This document shows positions 1-7,033 of a DNA stretch of 11,758 nucleotides, piece by piece. The translations under genes and the position numbers were made by a program. The DNA lies in the NCBI RefSeq assembly GCF_020554865.1, contig NZ_JAJCIC010000064.1:1-11758 (forward strand), read 5' to 3'. The DNA comes from Lacrimispora sp. 210928-DFI.3.58 (GTDB lineage Bacteria > Bacillota > Clostridia > Lachnospirales > Lachnospiraceae). Within the stretch, counting starts at the first letter, position 1; every line of letters begins with the position of its first letter. The notes beneath the pieces were generated by a model that was not told the origin of the DNA, made no database searches, and worked only from the letters and a program-made list of their open reading frames with translations.

Positions 1-63
1 CTGCCAGCTGCTGAACGGCAGGAATTAAATTTGCGAAAAACTATTGACACTATCTTGCGATGA
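1..63 (+). CDS. 3' end of an unidentified gene (partial)
   Basis: Frame 1 is open from the first base to a TGA at 61-63 and encodes a 20-residue tail ending in ...DTILR. The amphipathic charged composition (ELNLRKTIDTILR) looks like the C-terminal helix of a real protein, and the downstream DNA changes character into hairpin-rich noncoding sequence. The start lies outside the window. The fragment is too short to assign a family and could be chance. Confidence 0.3.
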   Translation: MPAAERQELNLRKTIDTILR

Positions 64-262
64 CATGAGCGAAGCAACGCCGGGGTGAGACTCCCGGGTA
101 GGAACGACATTCGGGTAAAACGGCAATACGCAAAGTACGGCAAAGTGCCAACTTGACATTTTGGCAAAAACACAAAAAACGAAAAGGCTGGGTAGCGTAG
201 AGTAAGATTCTACCATGGGTCCAAATTTCGCCACCTGCTCATTTTGCCCTCATGGAATCTTG
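64..262. other. Hairpin-rich noncoding leader upstream of mobC
   Basis: About 200 bases with no convincing gene. Several short inverted repeats are visible: CCGGG/CCCGG at 80-84 and 93-97, TGCCAA/TTGGCA at 146-151 and 161-166, and GTAGAGT/ATTCTAC at 197-203 and 207-213 (one G-T pair). TTGACA occurs at 44-49 and 153-158, but neither has a usable -10 box 16-18 bases downstream, so no promoter is called. Such clusters just upstream of relaxosome genes are typical of the protein-binding part of an origin of transfer. Confidence 0.45.
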
Positions 263-308
263 TTGGGGAGTGCCTTCCCCAAACCCTGCTCTGTTCCGCA
301 AAGCGGAA
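263..308 (+). other. Candidate origin of transfer for the MobC/MOBP relaxase
   Basis: A perfect 7-bp inverted repeat TTGGGGA/TCCCCAA (263-269, 276-282; 6-base loop) is followed at once by AACCCTGCT. A second perfect stem TTCCGC/GCGGAA lies at 294-299 and 303-308, and a short CGGC/GCCG stem follows at 315-326. MOBP relaxases such as RP4 TraI nick at a CCTG^C-type core next to an inverted repeat. By analogy the nick here would fall between 288 and 289. The position directly upstream of mobC and the relaxase supports the call. The exact nick is inference. Confidence 0.42.
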
Positions 309-360
309 GCGATACGGCTAATGCCGATTTTCAATTTTCAAAAAACGAAGGAGGAACCGA

Positions 361-759
361 ATGGCAAAAACCTACAACACACCGAAACGCAACCACATTG
401 TAAAAACCCGTCTGGACGATGAAGAACACGCCGACTTTCTCCGCCGCCTGGAGATTTACGACATGAACCAATCGGAGTTTATCCGTGAAGCAATCTCCGG
501 TGCGACCATCAAACCGACTATCGTGGCAACATTGGTTAGCGACGATCTGCTCGCTGCCGTTGGCAAGCTGACTGCCGAATACGGCAGGATCGGCAACAAC
601 CTCAATCAGATTGCTCGACATCTCAATGAATGGAGAAGTCCTTATCCTGCCATGGCAAAGGAATTGCAGGATGCCGTCGCAGAGCTTGCCACCCTGAAAT
701 ATGAAGTGATGAAAAAGGTAGGTGATGCTGTTGGCAACGTTCAAGCATATAAGCTCTAA
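361..759 (+). CDS. mobC: MobC-like relaxosome accessory protein
   Basis: This 132-residue protein should bind the adjacent origin of transfer and help the relaxase nick it. Residues ~10-45 (NHIVKTRLDDEEHADFLRRL, then MNQSEFIREAI) look like a ribbon-helix-helix DNA-binding fold. The segment around residues 75-90 (GRIGNNLNQIARHLN) is the hallmark of MobC/relaxosome proteins, and the rest is helical. A strong GGAGG lies a few bases before the ATG. The gene overlaps the downstream relaxase by 35 bases (or 38 if a GTG start is used), which implies one transcript and coupled translation. The length is normal for the family. I am confident of the family; the symbol is used in its broad sense. Confidence 0.87.
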   Translation: MAKTYNTPKRNHIVKTRLDDEEHADFLRRLEIYDMNQSEFIREAISGATIKPTIVATLVSDDLLAAVGKLTAEYGRIGNNLNQIARHLNEWRSPYPAMAKELQDAVAELATLKYEVMKKVGDAVGNVQAYKL

Positions 760-2311
760 AAATGCTGACTACTCTGCCGCTGAAGCCTACCTCACTTTTG
801 AGCATGACGAGTTCACCATGAAGCCCACCCTGGACGAAAACGGCAGGCTTATCCCAAGAAAGGATTACCGCATTTCTACGCTGAACTGCGGTGACGAAGA
901 TTTTGCGATTGCGTGTCTGAGAGCCAATCTCCGCTATGGCAAAAATCAAAAACGGGAAGATGTCAAAAGTCATCACTATATCATTTCTTTTGACCCGAAA
1001 GATGTGCCAGACCACGGATTGAACATAGATCTGGCACAGAGCCTTGGCGAGAAATTCTGCAAAGAACACTTTCCCGGTCATCAAGCAATCGTCTGCACAC
1101 ATCCCGACGGACACAACGGCAGCGGCAATGTTCATGTACACATCGTTATCAATTCTCTGCGTATTGAAGAAGTCCCGTTCATGCCGTATATGGACAGGCC
1201 GTGCGATACCCAACCGGGAATGAAGCACCGATGCACCAACGCAGCTATGGAATACTTTCGCTCCGAGGTCATGGAGATGTGCCACGATGCGGGTCTGTAT
1301 CAGATTGATCTGCTGAATGGCAGTAAGACCCGTGTGACCGAGCATGAGTATTGGGCAAAGAAGAAGGGACAGCTTGCGCTGGATGAAGAAAACGCCGTTT
1401 TTGCCGAACAGGGATTACCCATCAAGCAGACCAAGTTTGAAACTGACAAAGACAAGCTCCGTGAAGAAATCCGAAAAGCGCTTTCTGATGCTGTCAGCTT
1501 TGAGGACTTCGCAGAAAAACTTCTTCGCCGTGGTATCACCGTCAAAGAGAGCCGAGGGCGATTGTCTTACCTCACTCCCGACCGTACCAAAGCAATCACA
1601 GCACGAAAGCTTGGCGACGATTTTGATAAAACGACTGTATTCGCTGCCTTTGTCAGAAATGCAAAACAGGTCAGAACGAAAACACCTCTCGTTCATTCCG
1701 CACCGACCATGCAGGACTTCATCAAACAGCAAAACTCTGTCAGCCGTACGGTGGATATGGAAGCGGCGAAAGCCAAGGGCAAAGGTTATGAGCATTGGGC
1801 AAAGATACACAACCTCAAAAACGCAAGCCGAGCCCATGTGCTGTATAAAGAAATGGGATTTGATTCTCCCGAAGCATTGGCTGCTGCTTGCGATACTGCC
1901 CGTGCCAAGGTGGATGACATTCGTACCAAAATGAAAACGGTGGAAGCATCCATTAAGGAAAAGAAAGAGTTCCGTGACTATGTGATGAACTACTTCAAGA
2001 CCAAGTACCTCATCGAAGGTCTGAAAGCCTGCAAGAATGAAAAATCCCGTCAGAAATATCGTGACGAGCATGACAGCGACTTCATCATTCTGAACGCCGC
2101 CAAGCGATATTTTGATTCCAAGGGATTGAAGAAGCTGCCGAGCTACAAGGCATTGCAGACTGAGGTCGAACAGCTCATCAAAGAGAAAAACGAGCTTTAC
2201 AATCAGTACCAGACAGCCAAAGAAGAAGCAACGAGGCTTGATACCATTCGCCACAATATCGAGCAGACCCTTGGTAGAAAAATTGAACACAAACAGGAGC
2301 AGGAGCGATAA
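725..2311 (+). CDS. MOBP-type relaxase (Relaxase/MobA/VirD2 family)
   Basis: This 528-residue DNA-nicking enzyme should cut oriT, stay attached to the 5' end through a tyrosine, and pilot the strand into a recipient. The N-terminal domain (about 1-250) carries the metal-binding signature: H126 and D128, then H137, H139 and N143, within HPDGHNGSGNVHVHIVIN. Candidate catalytic tyrosines are Y16 and Y22 in the N-terminal ADYSAAEAYLTFEHDE segment. After ~residue 330 the protein is charged and coiled-coil-like and ends in a K/Q/E-rich tail. The start is either GTG 722 or ATG 725. I chose ATG because the upstream AAAGGTAGGTG can serve as an RBS and it is the stronger codon. It overlaps mobC and looks intact. 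Closest in style to relaxases of Tn4451/Tn1549-type clostridial elements. Confidence 0.9.
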   Translation: MLLATFKHISSKNADYSAAEAYLTFEHDEFTMKPTLDENGRLIPRKDYRISTLNCGDEDFAIACLRANLRYGKNQKREDVKSHHYIISFDPKDVPDHGLNIDLAQSLGEKFCKEHFPGHQAIVCTHPDGHNGSGNVHVHIVINSLRIEEVPFMPYMDRPCDTQPGMKHRCTNAAMEYFRSEVMEMCHDAGLYQIDLLNGSKTRVTEHEYWAKKKGQLALDEENAVFAEQGLPIKQTKFETDKDKLREEIRKALSDAVSFEDFAEKLLRRGITVKESRGRLSYLTPDRTKAITARKLGDDFDKTTVFAAFVRNAKQVRTKTPLVHSAPTMQDFIKQQNSVSRTVDMEAAKAKGKGYEHWAKIHNLKNASRAHVLYKEMGFDSPEALAAACDTARAKVDDIRTKMKTVEASIKEKKEFRDYVMNYFKTKYLIEGLKACKNEKSRQKYRDEHDSDFIILNAAKRYFDSKGLKKLPSYKALQTEVEQLIKEKNELYNQYQTAKEEATRLDTIRHNIEQTLGRKIEHKQEQER

Positions 2312-2342
2312 TCATTTCATTCGATTCGTTTCCTATCCCATC

Positions 2343-2371
2343 CATCAAGTTGTCAATTTGGCAACTTGATG
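2343..2371 (+). repeat. Perfect 10-bp hairpin between the relaxase and the TnpW-like gene
   Basis: CATCAAGTTG (2343-2352) and CAACTTGATG (2362-2371) pair perfectly. One G-T and one C-G pair extend the stem to 12 bp with a 5-base loop. No T-run follows, so it is not a classical intrinsic terminator. It sits 27 bases before the next start codon and could be an mRNA-processing or stability element, or a protein-binding site. Confidence 0.6.
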
Positions 2372-2397
2372 CTACCAACCAAAGAAAGGATTTTTAT

Positions 2398-2595
2398 ATG
2401 AACAAACAGGAAAACAGAAATTACACAGTCAAAGAAAACGGTAGCATTGTTGTCCACAACTACTGTGCGGCAGCGCTGCCGCAGATCACCGTGACCATCC
2501 ACTCCGGTCAGACTACTTACCGATTCAACGGAAATTACGATGGCACACGAAGTCTATCCGGTAAATTACTCGATCACATGGTAAAAGAAAACTAA
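2398..2595 (+). CDS. TnpW-like small transposon-encoded protein
   Basis: A 65-residue protein with an AAAGGA ribosome binding site 6-7 bases before its ATG. The C-terminal half, TVTIHSGQTTYRFNGNYDGT then KLLDHM, matches the general TnpW layout: a short beta-rich 'G-x-T-x-Y' core followed by a helix with K-L-x-x-M. It sits directly before a TnpX-type recombinase start, as the clearer tnpW does at 7034. The role of TnpW is not established; position and conservation suggest an accessory to excision or its control. The first ~30 residues (NRNYTVKENGSIVVHNYC) are not typical, so this may be a related but distinct small family. Confidence 0.55.
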   Translation: MNKQENRNYTVKENGSIVVHNYCAAALPQITVTIHSGQTTYRFNGNYDGTRSLSGKLLDHMVKEN

Positions 2596-2868
<273 letters not shown>

Positions 2869-2942
2869 TGAAAAGCAGTTGTAAGAAAGGAGTCAAAAAG
2901 TCTTATAACCGCTGGAAATCAACGCAAAAGGAGCTGAACTTT

Positions 2943-3317
2943 ATGAAATCTATCTTTGAAGAAATGGGCGGTACATACCGTCAAGTGGGCAATTATTTCA
3001 TTCCCAATCTTGTCTCGCAGGATGATAGCAATTATCAGATTGGCAAATATGGGCGTATGCGCCGTAGCTATCTGAAAGAGTACCGTAAAATCCTCTACAA
3101 CAACTATGTGCTGGAGGGAACGCTGTTCAAGCATTTAGCTGAAATCGATCAAGCCTGCAACGAGCGCATTGAAAACATCGTTTCCGCTATGGCAAAGCAG
3201 GAAGGCGTAACTGAAGCGCTCAAAGCGGCTGATCAAATAGAATGGGTGCGCCGTATGAACAGTATCCGTAACCGTGCGGAAGAAATCGTTCTGCACGAAT
3301 TGGTATATGATCTGTAA
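2943..3317 (+). CDS. tnpV: TnpV-family transposon-encoded protein
   Basis: A 124-residue protein that I recognise as TnpV. The N-terminal MKSIFEEMGGTYRQVGNYFIPNL, the IGKYGRMRRSYLKEYRK block, and the C-terminal QIEWVRRMNSIRNRAEEIV followed by LHELVYDL are family hallmarks. Its molecular role is unknown. The homologue in Tn4451 lies near the resistance gene and was not assigned a transposition function, as far as I recall. The start at ATG 2943 is set by AAAGGAG nine bases upstream and by agreement with the family N-terminus; the frame is open further upstream but that extension is not family-like. The gene looks intact and ends just before a strong bidirectional terminator. Confidence 0.88.
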   Translation: MKSIFEEMGGTYRQVGNYFIPNLVSQDDSNYQIGKYGRMRRSYLKEYRKILYNNYVLEGTLFKHLAEIDQACNERIENIVSAMAKQEGVTEALKAADQIEWVRRMNSIRNRAEEIVLHELVYDL

Positions 3318-3331
3318 ACCTGATACAAAAG

Positions 3332-3367
3332 CCCCACACTTCTGACAATAAAATCGGAAGCGTGGGG
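3332..3367. terminator. Bidirectional terminator between tnpV and rhuM
   Basis: CCCCACACTTC (3332-3342) pairs with GAAGCGTGGGG (3357-3367) with one mismatch. TTT follows on the plus side and an AAAAG run precedes it, giving T residues on the minus transcript. It lies between the convergent stop codons of tnpV and rhuM and can serve both. Confidence 0.8.
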
Positions 3368-3376
3368 TTTCCTGAT

Positions 3377-4417
3377 TTATTTTGTTTGTTTGCTGTTTTC
3401 TTCGATATTTGCCACAAGGCGGTCGAAATCACTCTGATATGTTCTATCCTGCAAAACACGGAATTTTTCAAATTCACTTTCTGCAAACGCCTTTGCGATG
3501 GCAGCGGTCACTTTGCCTTTGTCATGTAAAATATCTTCTTCGTTGAACTGGAGGAACGCATCCAAACGATTAACCCAATCCTGCATATACATGATATTTC
3601 CCCGCCGTGCCTGTCTTTCGGCATAGTCCAGATACATTGTCACGATCTCATTCAGATTTATCATTTCTTCTTCGTTTAAGTAGTTTTTGGCGATTGAAAC
3701 ATCCGACTTGCGAATACGCCCCTGCGGAGCATTTTTCCAAGTTGTCAAGCCCATGTTTGGTTTTGTGCTATCGGCTCGTCCATAAACAATCTCAGCCGCC
3801 GTATGATGAGTGACAGCGTAATGAAGCTTATTCTGTACTGTGGCAAAAAACTCTTTTGTAACAGGACTGTTCACATCATAGTCAGCACTGCACTGGGAGT
3901 AAATGTCAGTGATTTTTTGATAAAAACGACGCTCGCTGGAGCGAATATCACGAATACGCTCCAACTGTTCCTCAAAATAGTCCTTACCAAAGAGGTTTTC
4001 TGGTTCTCGCAGTCGTGCATCGTCCATCACATAGCCTTTAATAATAAATTCTTTTAATACTCGATTTGCCCAAATGCGGAACATCGTAGCCTTTTTAGAA
4101 TTAACACGGTATCCGACAGCAATAATGGCATCCAGATTGTAATAGCTTGTATTGTACCGCTTGCCGTCTGCCGCAGTTGTTTCCATTTTGGAAACAACTG
4201 CTTCTTCCTGCAATTCGCCGGATGCAAAAATATTTTTCAAATGTTTTGAAATAGCCGCCTTTTGCACTTCAAATAATTCTGCCATCTTTGCCTGCGTCAG
4301 CCACAAGTTTTCCTGATATAAAAGGATTTCAACCCGAACTTCACCATTATCAGTTTTATAAAACAGGATTTCCCTTGTTTCATAAGGAGTTAGCCCATAT
4401 TCTTCGTTCATATCCAT
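3377..4417 (-). CDS. rhuM: RhuM family protein
   Basis: A full-length 346-residue member of the RhuM family, named for a gene in Salmonella pathogenicity island 3. The biochemical function is unknown. Around residues 40-63, LTQAKMAELFEVQKAAISKH reads as a helix-turn-helix. The conserved core blocks are present in order: DGKRYNTSYYNLDAIIAVGY with RVNSKKATMFRIWANRVL, SSERRFYQKITDIY, VQNKLHYAVTHHTAAEIV, MGLTTWKNAP, and DVSIAKNYLNEEEM. ATG 4417 is chosen because GGAAGGGA ends six bases upstream; a second in-frame ATG at 4411 is less well placed. Only 12 bases separate it from the preceding gene, whose stop codon abuts this RBS, so it is the last gene of a three-gene operon. RhuM genes often travel with restriction or defence loci, so a defence-linked cargo role is possible but unproven. 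Confidence 0.9.
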   Translation of the reverse strand: MDMNEEYGLTPYETREILFYKTDNGEVRVEILLYQENLWLTQAKMAELFEVQKAAISKHLKNIFASGELQEEAVVSKMETTAADGKRYNTSYYNLDAIIAVGYRVNSKKATMFRIWANRVLKEFIIKGYVMDDARLREPENLFGKDYFEEQLERIRDIRSSERRFYQKITDIYSQCSADYDVNSPVTKEFFATVQNKLHYAVTHHTAAEIVYGRADSTKPNMGLTTWKNAPQGRIRKSDVSIAKNYLNEEEMINLNEIVTMYLDYAERQARRGNIMYMQDWVNRLDAFLQFNEEDILHDKGKVTAAIAKAFAESEFEKFRVLQDRTYQSDFDRLVANIEENSKQTK

Positions 4418-4429
4418 TCCATTCCCTTC

Positions 4430-5335
4430 CTATTCTTCACTTTTGTTTCTCGCTCTGCTTTTGTAAACATTATGCTTGTTCTTGCACTGCGGGCTGCAAA
4501 ATACAGCACTTGGTCTGCTTGCGACAAAAGCTTTGGTACAATGCCTGCAAAGCTTAATCGGGTTTTCGCTGTCTGTCAGCATAAAACTGAACATCATCTG
4601 TACGCCCAGCAGCAGGGAATGAAAATCCCAAAAGATGGTCGGCTTATCCAAAAGAGCTATATGATAGGTTGGAGCGATGCCGCCAAAAGCTGCCATGCTC
4701 TGCTGCATCATCTGCCGGGTTTCATCGTTCAGTGTATCATAATCCTCATAATAAAGGAAACTGTTGATATAGGTAAACGCCCAGTCAATGAACTGCTGTT
4801 TCATCCATTCATATCGCTCCGCATATTCCCGCTGGAAGCTCATGTTGACAGCCATCGGCTTATCTGTCATGGTCAAAGCCAGTGCCATCATAACACGGCC
4901 ATTCTGGATGTTCCACATGGACTCGATACCACGCTTGATCACATCCAGTTTGTCAAATGGAAAGAACAGTGCCAGATATTTTTCAGTGGACATAGTTTCT
5001 TCTTTGATGAAGTGATTTTTCGGCAGGTACACCGCCTCATATTCCATAAAGTTTGGTGTGGTAGGTAGCGCAGTCATCAGTCCAAACAAGCCGTATTTCA
5101 CCGCAAATTGCTGGATAGCCTTCTGAATTTCGGCATCCGGATTTTTGCTCATACCCATGCGTCCTATGTTGATGGCATCCAATACAATTTTCTGATACTC
5201 TGCCAGTGGATCATAAATACTCGGCTGCGCCGTCTTCGTGGGTGTGAGATACAGAGTTCCGTCCTCTGTCGCCCTCCATTCATATTCACTATACCGCACC
5301 CAGTTAGAACTGGTACGGTCAAAAAGGTTCTTCAT
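4430..5335 (-). CDS. Conserved element-borne protein with C-terminal Cys4 motif (DUF6076-like)
   Basis: A 301-residue protein with an N-terminal MKNLFDRTSSNWVRYSEYEW that I recall from hypothetical proteins on clostridial elements, probably annotated DUF6076. The family name is from memory. The middle is rich in aromatic residues and helices (LALFFPFDKLDVIKRGIESM, MSFQREYAERYEWM, FGGIAPTYHIALLDKPTIFW) with no catalytic motif I recognise. The C-terminus carries C263, C266, C280 and C284 in CxxC-x13-CxxxC spacing followed by a basic NVYKSRARNK tail, which suggests a zinc knuckle that binds nucleic acid. A GGAGGG lies eight bases before the ATG. It is the middle gene of the minus-strand operon, 61 bases after the acidic gene and 12 before rhuM. 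The function is unknown. Confidence 0.75.
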   Translation of the reverse strand: MKNLFDRTSSNWVRYSEYEWRATEDGTLYLTPTKTAQPSIYDPLAEYQKIVLDAINIGRMGMSKNPDAEIQKAIQQFAVKYGLFGLMTALPTTPNFMEYEAVYLPKNHFIKEETMSTEKYLALFFPFDKLDVIKRGIESMWNIQNGRVMMALALTMTDKPMAVNMSFQREYAERYEWMKQQFIDWAFTYINSFLYYEDYDTLNDETRQMMQQSMAAFGGIAPTYHIALLDKPTIFWDFHSLLLGVQMMFSFMLTDSENPIKLCRHCTKAFVASRPSAVFCSPQCKNKHNVYKSRARNKSEE

Positions 5336-5396
5336 TTACAAAACCCTCCGTCATGTATTGTAACCTAAATAACTTCAATTTATATTATCAATTATA

Positions 5397-6332
5397 CTAT
5401 TTCTTTTTCCCTGAATCAATCTCCATTCCAGATTCTTCTAAAAAATCTTTCTCCAATAAGGTCATTGGCTGCTGCTTTTCTGCCTTATCCAAAAGTGCAG
5501 GAAGCAGCTTTTTTCGTATCTTTTTGAGCATTGTACCACGCACCTTGCGGATGTTCCGGTCGCTTTGATTCCGTATTTTAGCGATCCTTGTTGAGCTAAA
5601 CAGCCGGACAGCGCAGAGAAAGAGCAGCTCCTTGTGTTCCTCATTCAATTCCCAGAGGATTTTGGATAGGTATTCTTCCGTTACAAGTTCATGGATGTCG
5701 TAAGGACAGTAGAAAATGGCGTCAATGAAATCTCCCTTTCGGAGTTGCTTTTCCAGTACATCGTTTAGCATATCCGGGAAAAAGAGTTCATTGGCAGATG
5801 CACCATAGTCAAGCGGAACATCGTCACCGCTGCGGCTGAGTTCATGATAGCGTTCCCTACGCTCCCGGTTGGCATCCAGCCTGTCCCACCATGCAATCAC
5901 ATTTTCAAAATCCCACTGTGTTCTGGCGGAATCCTCCAATCGTGCAAGGGCTTCTGCCCGCAGTTCTCGTTTGAGCTTCTTACGCTCCGGTTCTTCCTCG
6001 TCAGTACCATCCTCAAAGGGATGTTCCTCGGCGTCGGCTTCCAGTTCTTCGATGAGCTGTTCTTCTTTTGCGATCTGCCACATGGCTTGTTCGGATAATT
6101 CGGTTTCTTCGGTATCCGTATCACTGTCAGCAAGAACAACTTGGTTCTTCTGCTTCCTTCGCTTCTTTTCGGGAAGATCGTCAGCGGCTTCTTCCTCATC
6201 GTCCCAAAGGGCATTTTCATCTTCTTCGTCATCGACTATGTAATCGGAATCGTCCGTTTCATATTCATCTTCATAGTCAGTATCTTCTTCATAAAAGCCG
6301 TCATGTTCATATCGTTCGGGATCGTCGAACAC
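5397..6332 (-). CDS. Acidic protein with sigma-70 region 4-like C-terminus
   Basis: First gene of the minus-strand operon, 311 residues from GTG 6332. That start is preferred over the in-frame GTG at 6341 because GGAGG ends eight bases before 6332 but overlaps the 6341 codon. Half of the first ~60 residues are Asp or Glu. Then come a KKRRKQKNQ basic patch and a second acidic helix-rich region to ~120. Residues ~215-275 (LNEEHKELLFLCAVRLFSST, then RIAKIRNQSDRNIRKVRGTM, then LKKIRKKL) follow the spacing of a sigma-70 region 4 helix-turn-helix, with S-x3-I-A, S-x3-I and R-x6-KIRKKL. No region 2 core-binding domain is visible, so it is probably not a complete sigma factor. It may be a transcription regulator of this operon, or an acidic DNA-mimic fused to a DNA-binding domain. 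Confidence 0.7.
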   Translation of the reverse strand: MFDDPERYEHDGFYEEDTDYEDEYETDDSDYIVDDEEDENALWDDEEEAADDLPEKKRRKQKNQVVLADSDTDTEETELSEQAMWQIAKEEQLIEELEADAEEHPFEDGTDEEEPERKKLKRELRAEALARLEDSARTQWDFENVIAWWDRLDANRERRERYHELSRSGDDVPLDYGASANELFFPDMLNDVLEKQLRKGDFIDAIFYCPYDIHELVTEEYLSKILWELNEEHKELLFLCAVRLFSSTRIAKIRNQSDRNIRKVRGTMLKKIRKKLLPALLDKAEKQQPMTLLEKDFLEESGMEIDSGKKK

Positions 6333-6346
6333 CGCAGACACCTCCC

Positions 6347-6364
6347 TTCAAAAATATTTTTGAA
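6347..6364. promoter_or_regulatory. 18-bp perfect palindrome upstream of the cargo operon
   Basis: TTCAAAAATATTTTTGAA is a perfect 18-bp palindrome that touches the ribosome binding site (GAAGGGAGG on the minus strand) of the acidic gene. Its symmetry and position fit an operator, probably for a dimeric helix-turn-helix protein, possibly the product of the operon itself. I see no confident -35/-10 pair around it. Confidence 0.55.
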
Positions 6365-6429
6365 AATTTCTTGGATTCTCCGCAAAAACAGTTCCGCTAA
6401 GTACCCTGTATTTCTCCTATAAGTGAGGG

Positions 6430-6460
6430 AGTAATCTATTTTGTCTATTATCAGATTACT
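6430..6460. promoter_or_regulatory. 8-bp inverted repeat in the divergent control region
   Basis: AGTAATCT (6430-6437) and AGATTACT (6453-6460) are perfect inverted arms around 15 bases. They lie in the ~150-bp region between the divergent cargo operon and the Cys-rich VLP gene. On the minus strand TAGACA with CTTATA about 18 bases later (near 6440 and 6420) is a weak promoter candidate that overlaps the repeat. An operator role is inference. Confidence 0.4.
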
Positions 6461-6491
6461 TCCGACACTGAATAAAAGGAGGAAAACGCCT

Positions 6492-6860
6492 ATGTCAAAC
6501 AATTCTCGTGAGCTGACAGGCAGGGAGAAGCAGCGGATCAGAAAGCTGGTTATTTCTCTCTGCGCCAACTACGACAAAGAGTACGGCTGCCTGCCATTGG
6601 ACTGTGACTGTCCAATGTTGGGGATCTGTTTTACCAACAGCGCACTATGCAGATATTTCCGCAAGTCTGTCCTGCCGGAAGATGCAGGGTTGGAAGCCGT
6701 ATTCACGCAAACACCAACCACTCATTGCAAACAATGCGGCAAGCCGTTCCCAACTGACGGAAAACGGGTGTACTGCTCACAGCGCTGTGCCGAAGAAGCT
6801 CGCCGTAAGCAGACCGCAGCACGGGTGCGTAAGTATCGGGAAAAACAGCAACAGATGTAA
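6492..6860 (+). CDS. Cysteine-rich VLP domain protein
   Basis: A 122-residue protein. The ATG at 6492 is set by AAAAGGAGG about eight bases upstream. Residues 1-70 hold six spaced cysteines (24, 33, 38, 40, 46, 53) and the C-x-Y-F-R-K-S-V-L-P block that names the Cys-rich VLP family, known from clostridial mobile elements. The second half has CKQCGKPFPTDGKRVYCSQR then C99 (CxxC-x12-CxxxC), a probable zinc knuckle, followed by a basic RKQTAARVRKYREKQQ tail. It probably binds nucleic acid, but no function is established. It is transcribed away from the cargo operon and ends at a strong terminator before tnpW. Confidence 0.85.
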   Translation: MSNNSRELTGREKQRIRKLVISLCANYDKEYGCLPLDCDCPMLGICFTNSALCRYFRKSVLPEDAGLEAVFTQTPTTHCKQCGKPFPTDGKRVYCSQRCAEEARRKQTAARVRKYREKQQQM

Positions 6861-6866
6861 CGCTTT

Positions 6867-6908
6867 TGCCCTCGGAAAGCCTTGTGTCGCAAGGCTTTTT
6901 TGAGGGCA
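6867..6908 (+). terminator. Intrinsic terminator after the Cys-rich VLP gene
   Basis: The inner stem AAAGCCTTG/CAAGGCTTT (6876-6884, 6890-6898; 5-base loop) runs directly into six T residues (6896-6901). An outer stem TGCCCTC/GAGGGCA (6867-6873, 6902-6908) encloses it. It starts seven bases after the stop codon. Confidence 0.88.
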
Positions 6909-6948
6909 TTTCTGCATTGGCAGGGTGTTAATACCTTTTGTCCGATTT

Positions 6949-6992
6949 TAACCATGCAAATGGTTACACCATGCCGGAACTAAACCTATTAT
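6949..6992 (+). promoter_or_regulatory. Candidate tnpW promoter with an overlapping inverted repeat
   Basis: GTTACA (6963-6968) and TATTAT (6987-6992) are 18 bases apart and 42 bases before the tnpW ATG. A perfect 7-bp inverted repeat TAACCAT/ATGGTTA with a 4-base loop (6949-6966) overlaps the -35 and could be an operator. The same GTTACA hexamer serves as the -35 of the recombinase promoter. Confidence 0.4.
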
Positions 6993-7033
6993 ACGAAAAA
7001 ACAATGAATATTTCAACACGGAGGTAACTGCCT

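Noticed and set aside
44..158. Two perfect TTGACA hexamers (44-49, 153-158) as -35 boxes
   Set aside because: No acceptable -10 hexamer lies 16-18 bases downstream of either, so a mobC promoter cannot be supported from them.
25..234. 69-codon minus-strand open frame in the leader before mobC
   Set aside because: Its translation resembles no family, it has no RBS, and it covers the inverted repeats of the putative transfer-origin region.
1415..2290. 291-codon open frame on the minus strand opposite the MOBP relaxase
   Set aside because: The Phe/Leu/Cys-rich translation is typical of antisense to a Lys/Glu-rich coiled coil. There is no start signal.
5869..6243. Ser-rich plus-strand open frame opposite the acidic gene
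   Set aside because: Ser/Phe repeats arise from reading GAA/GAT-rich coding DNA on the other strand.
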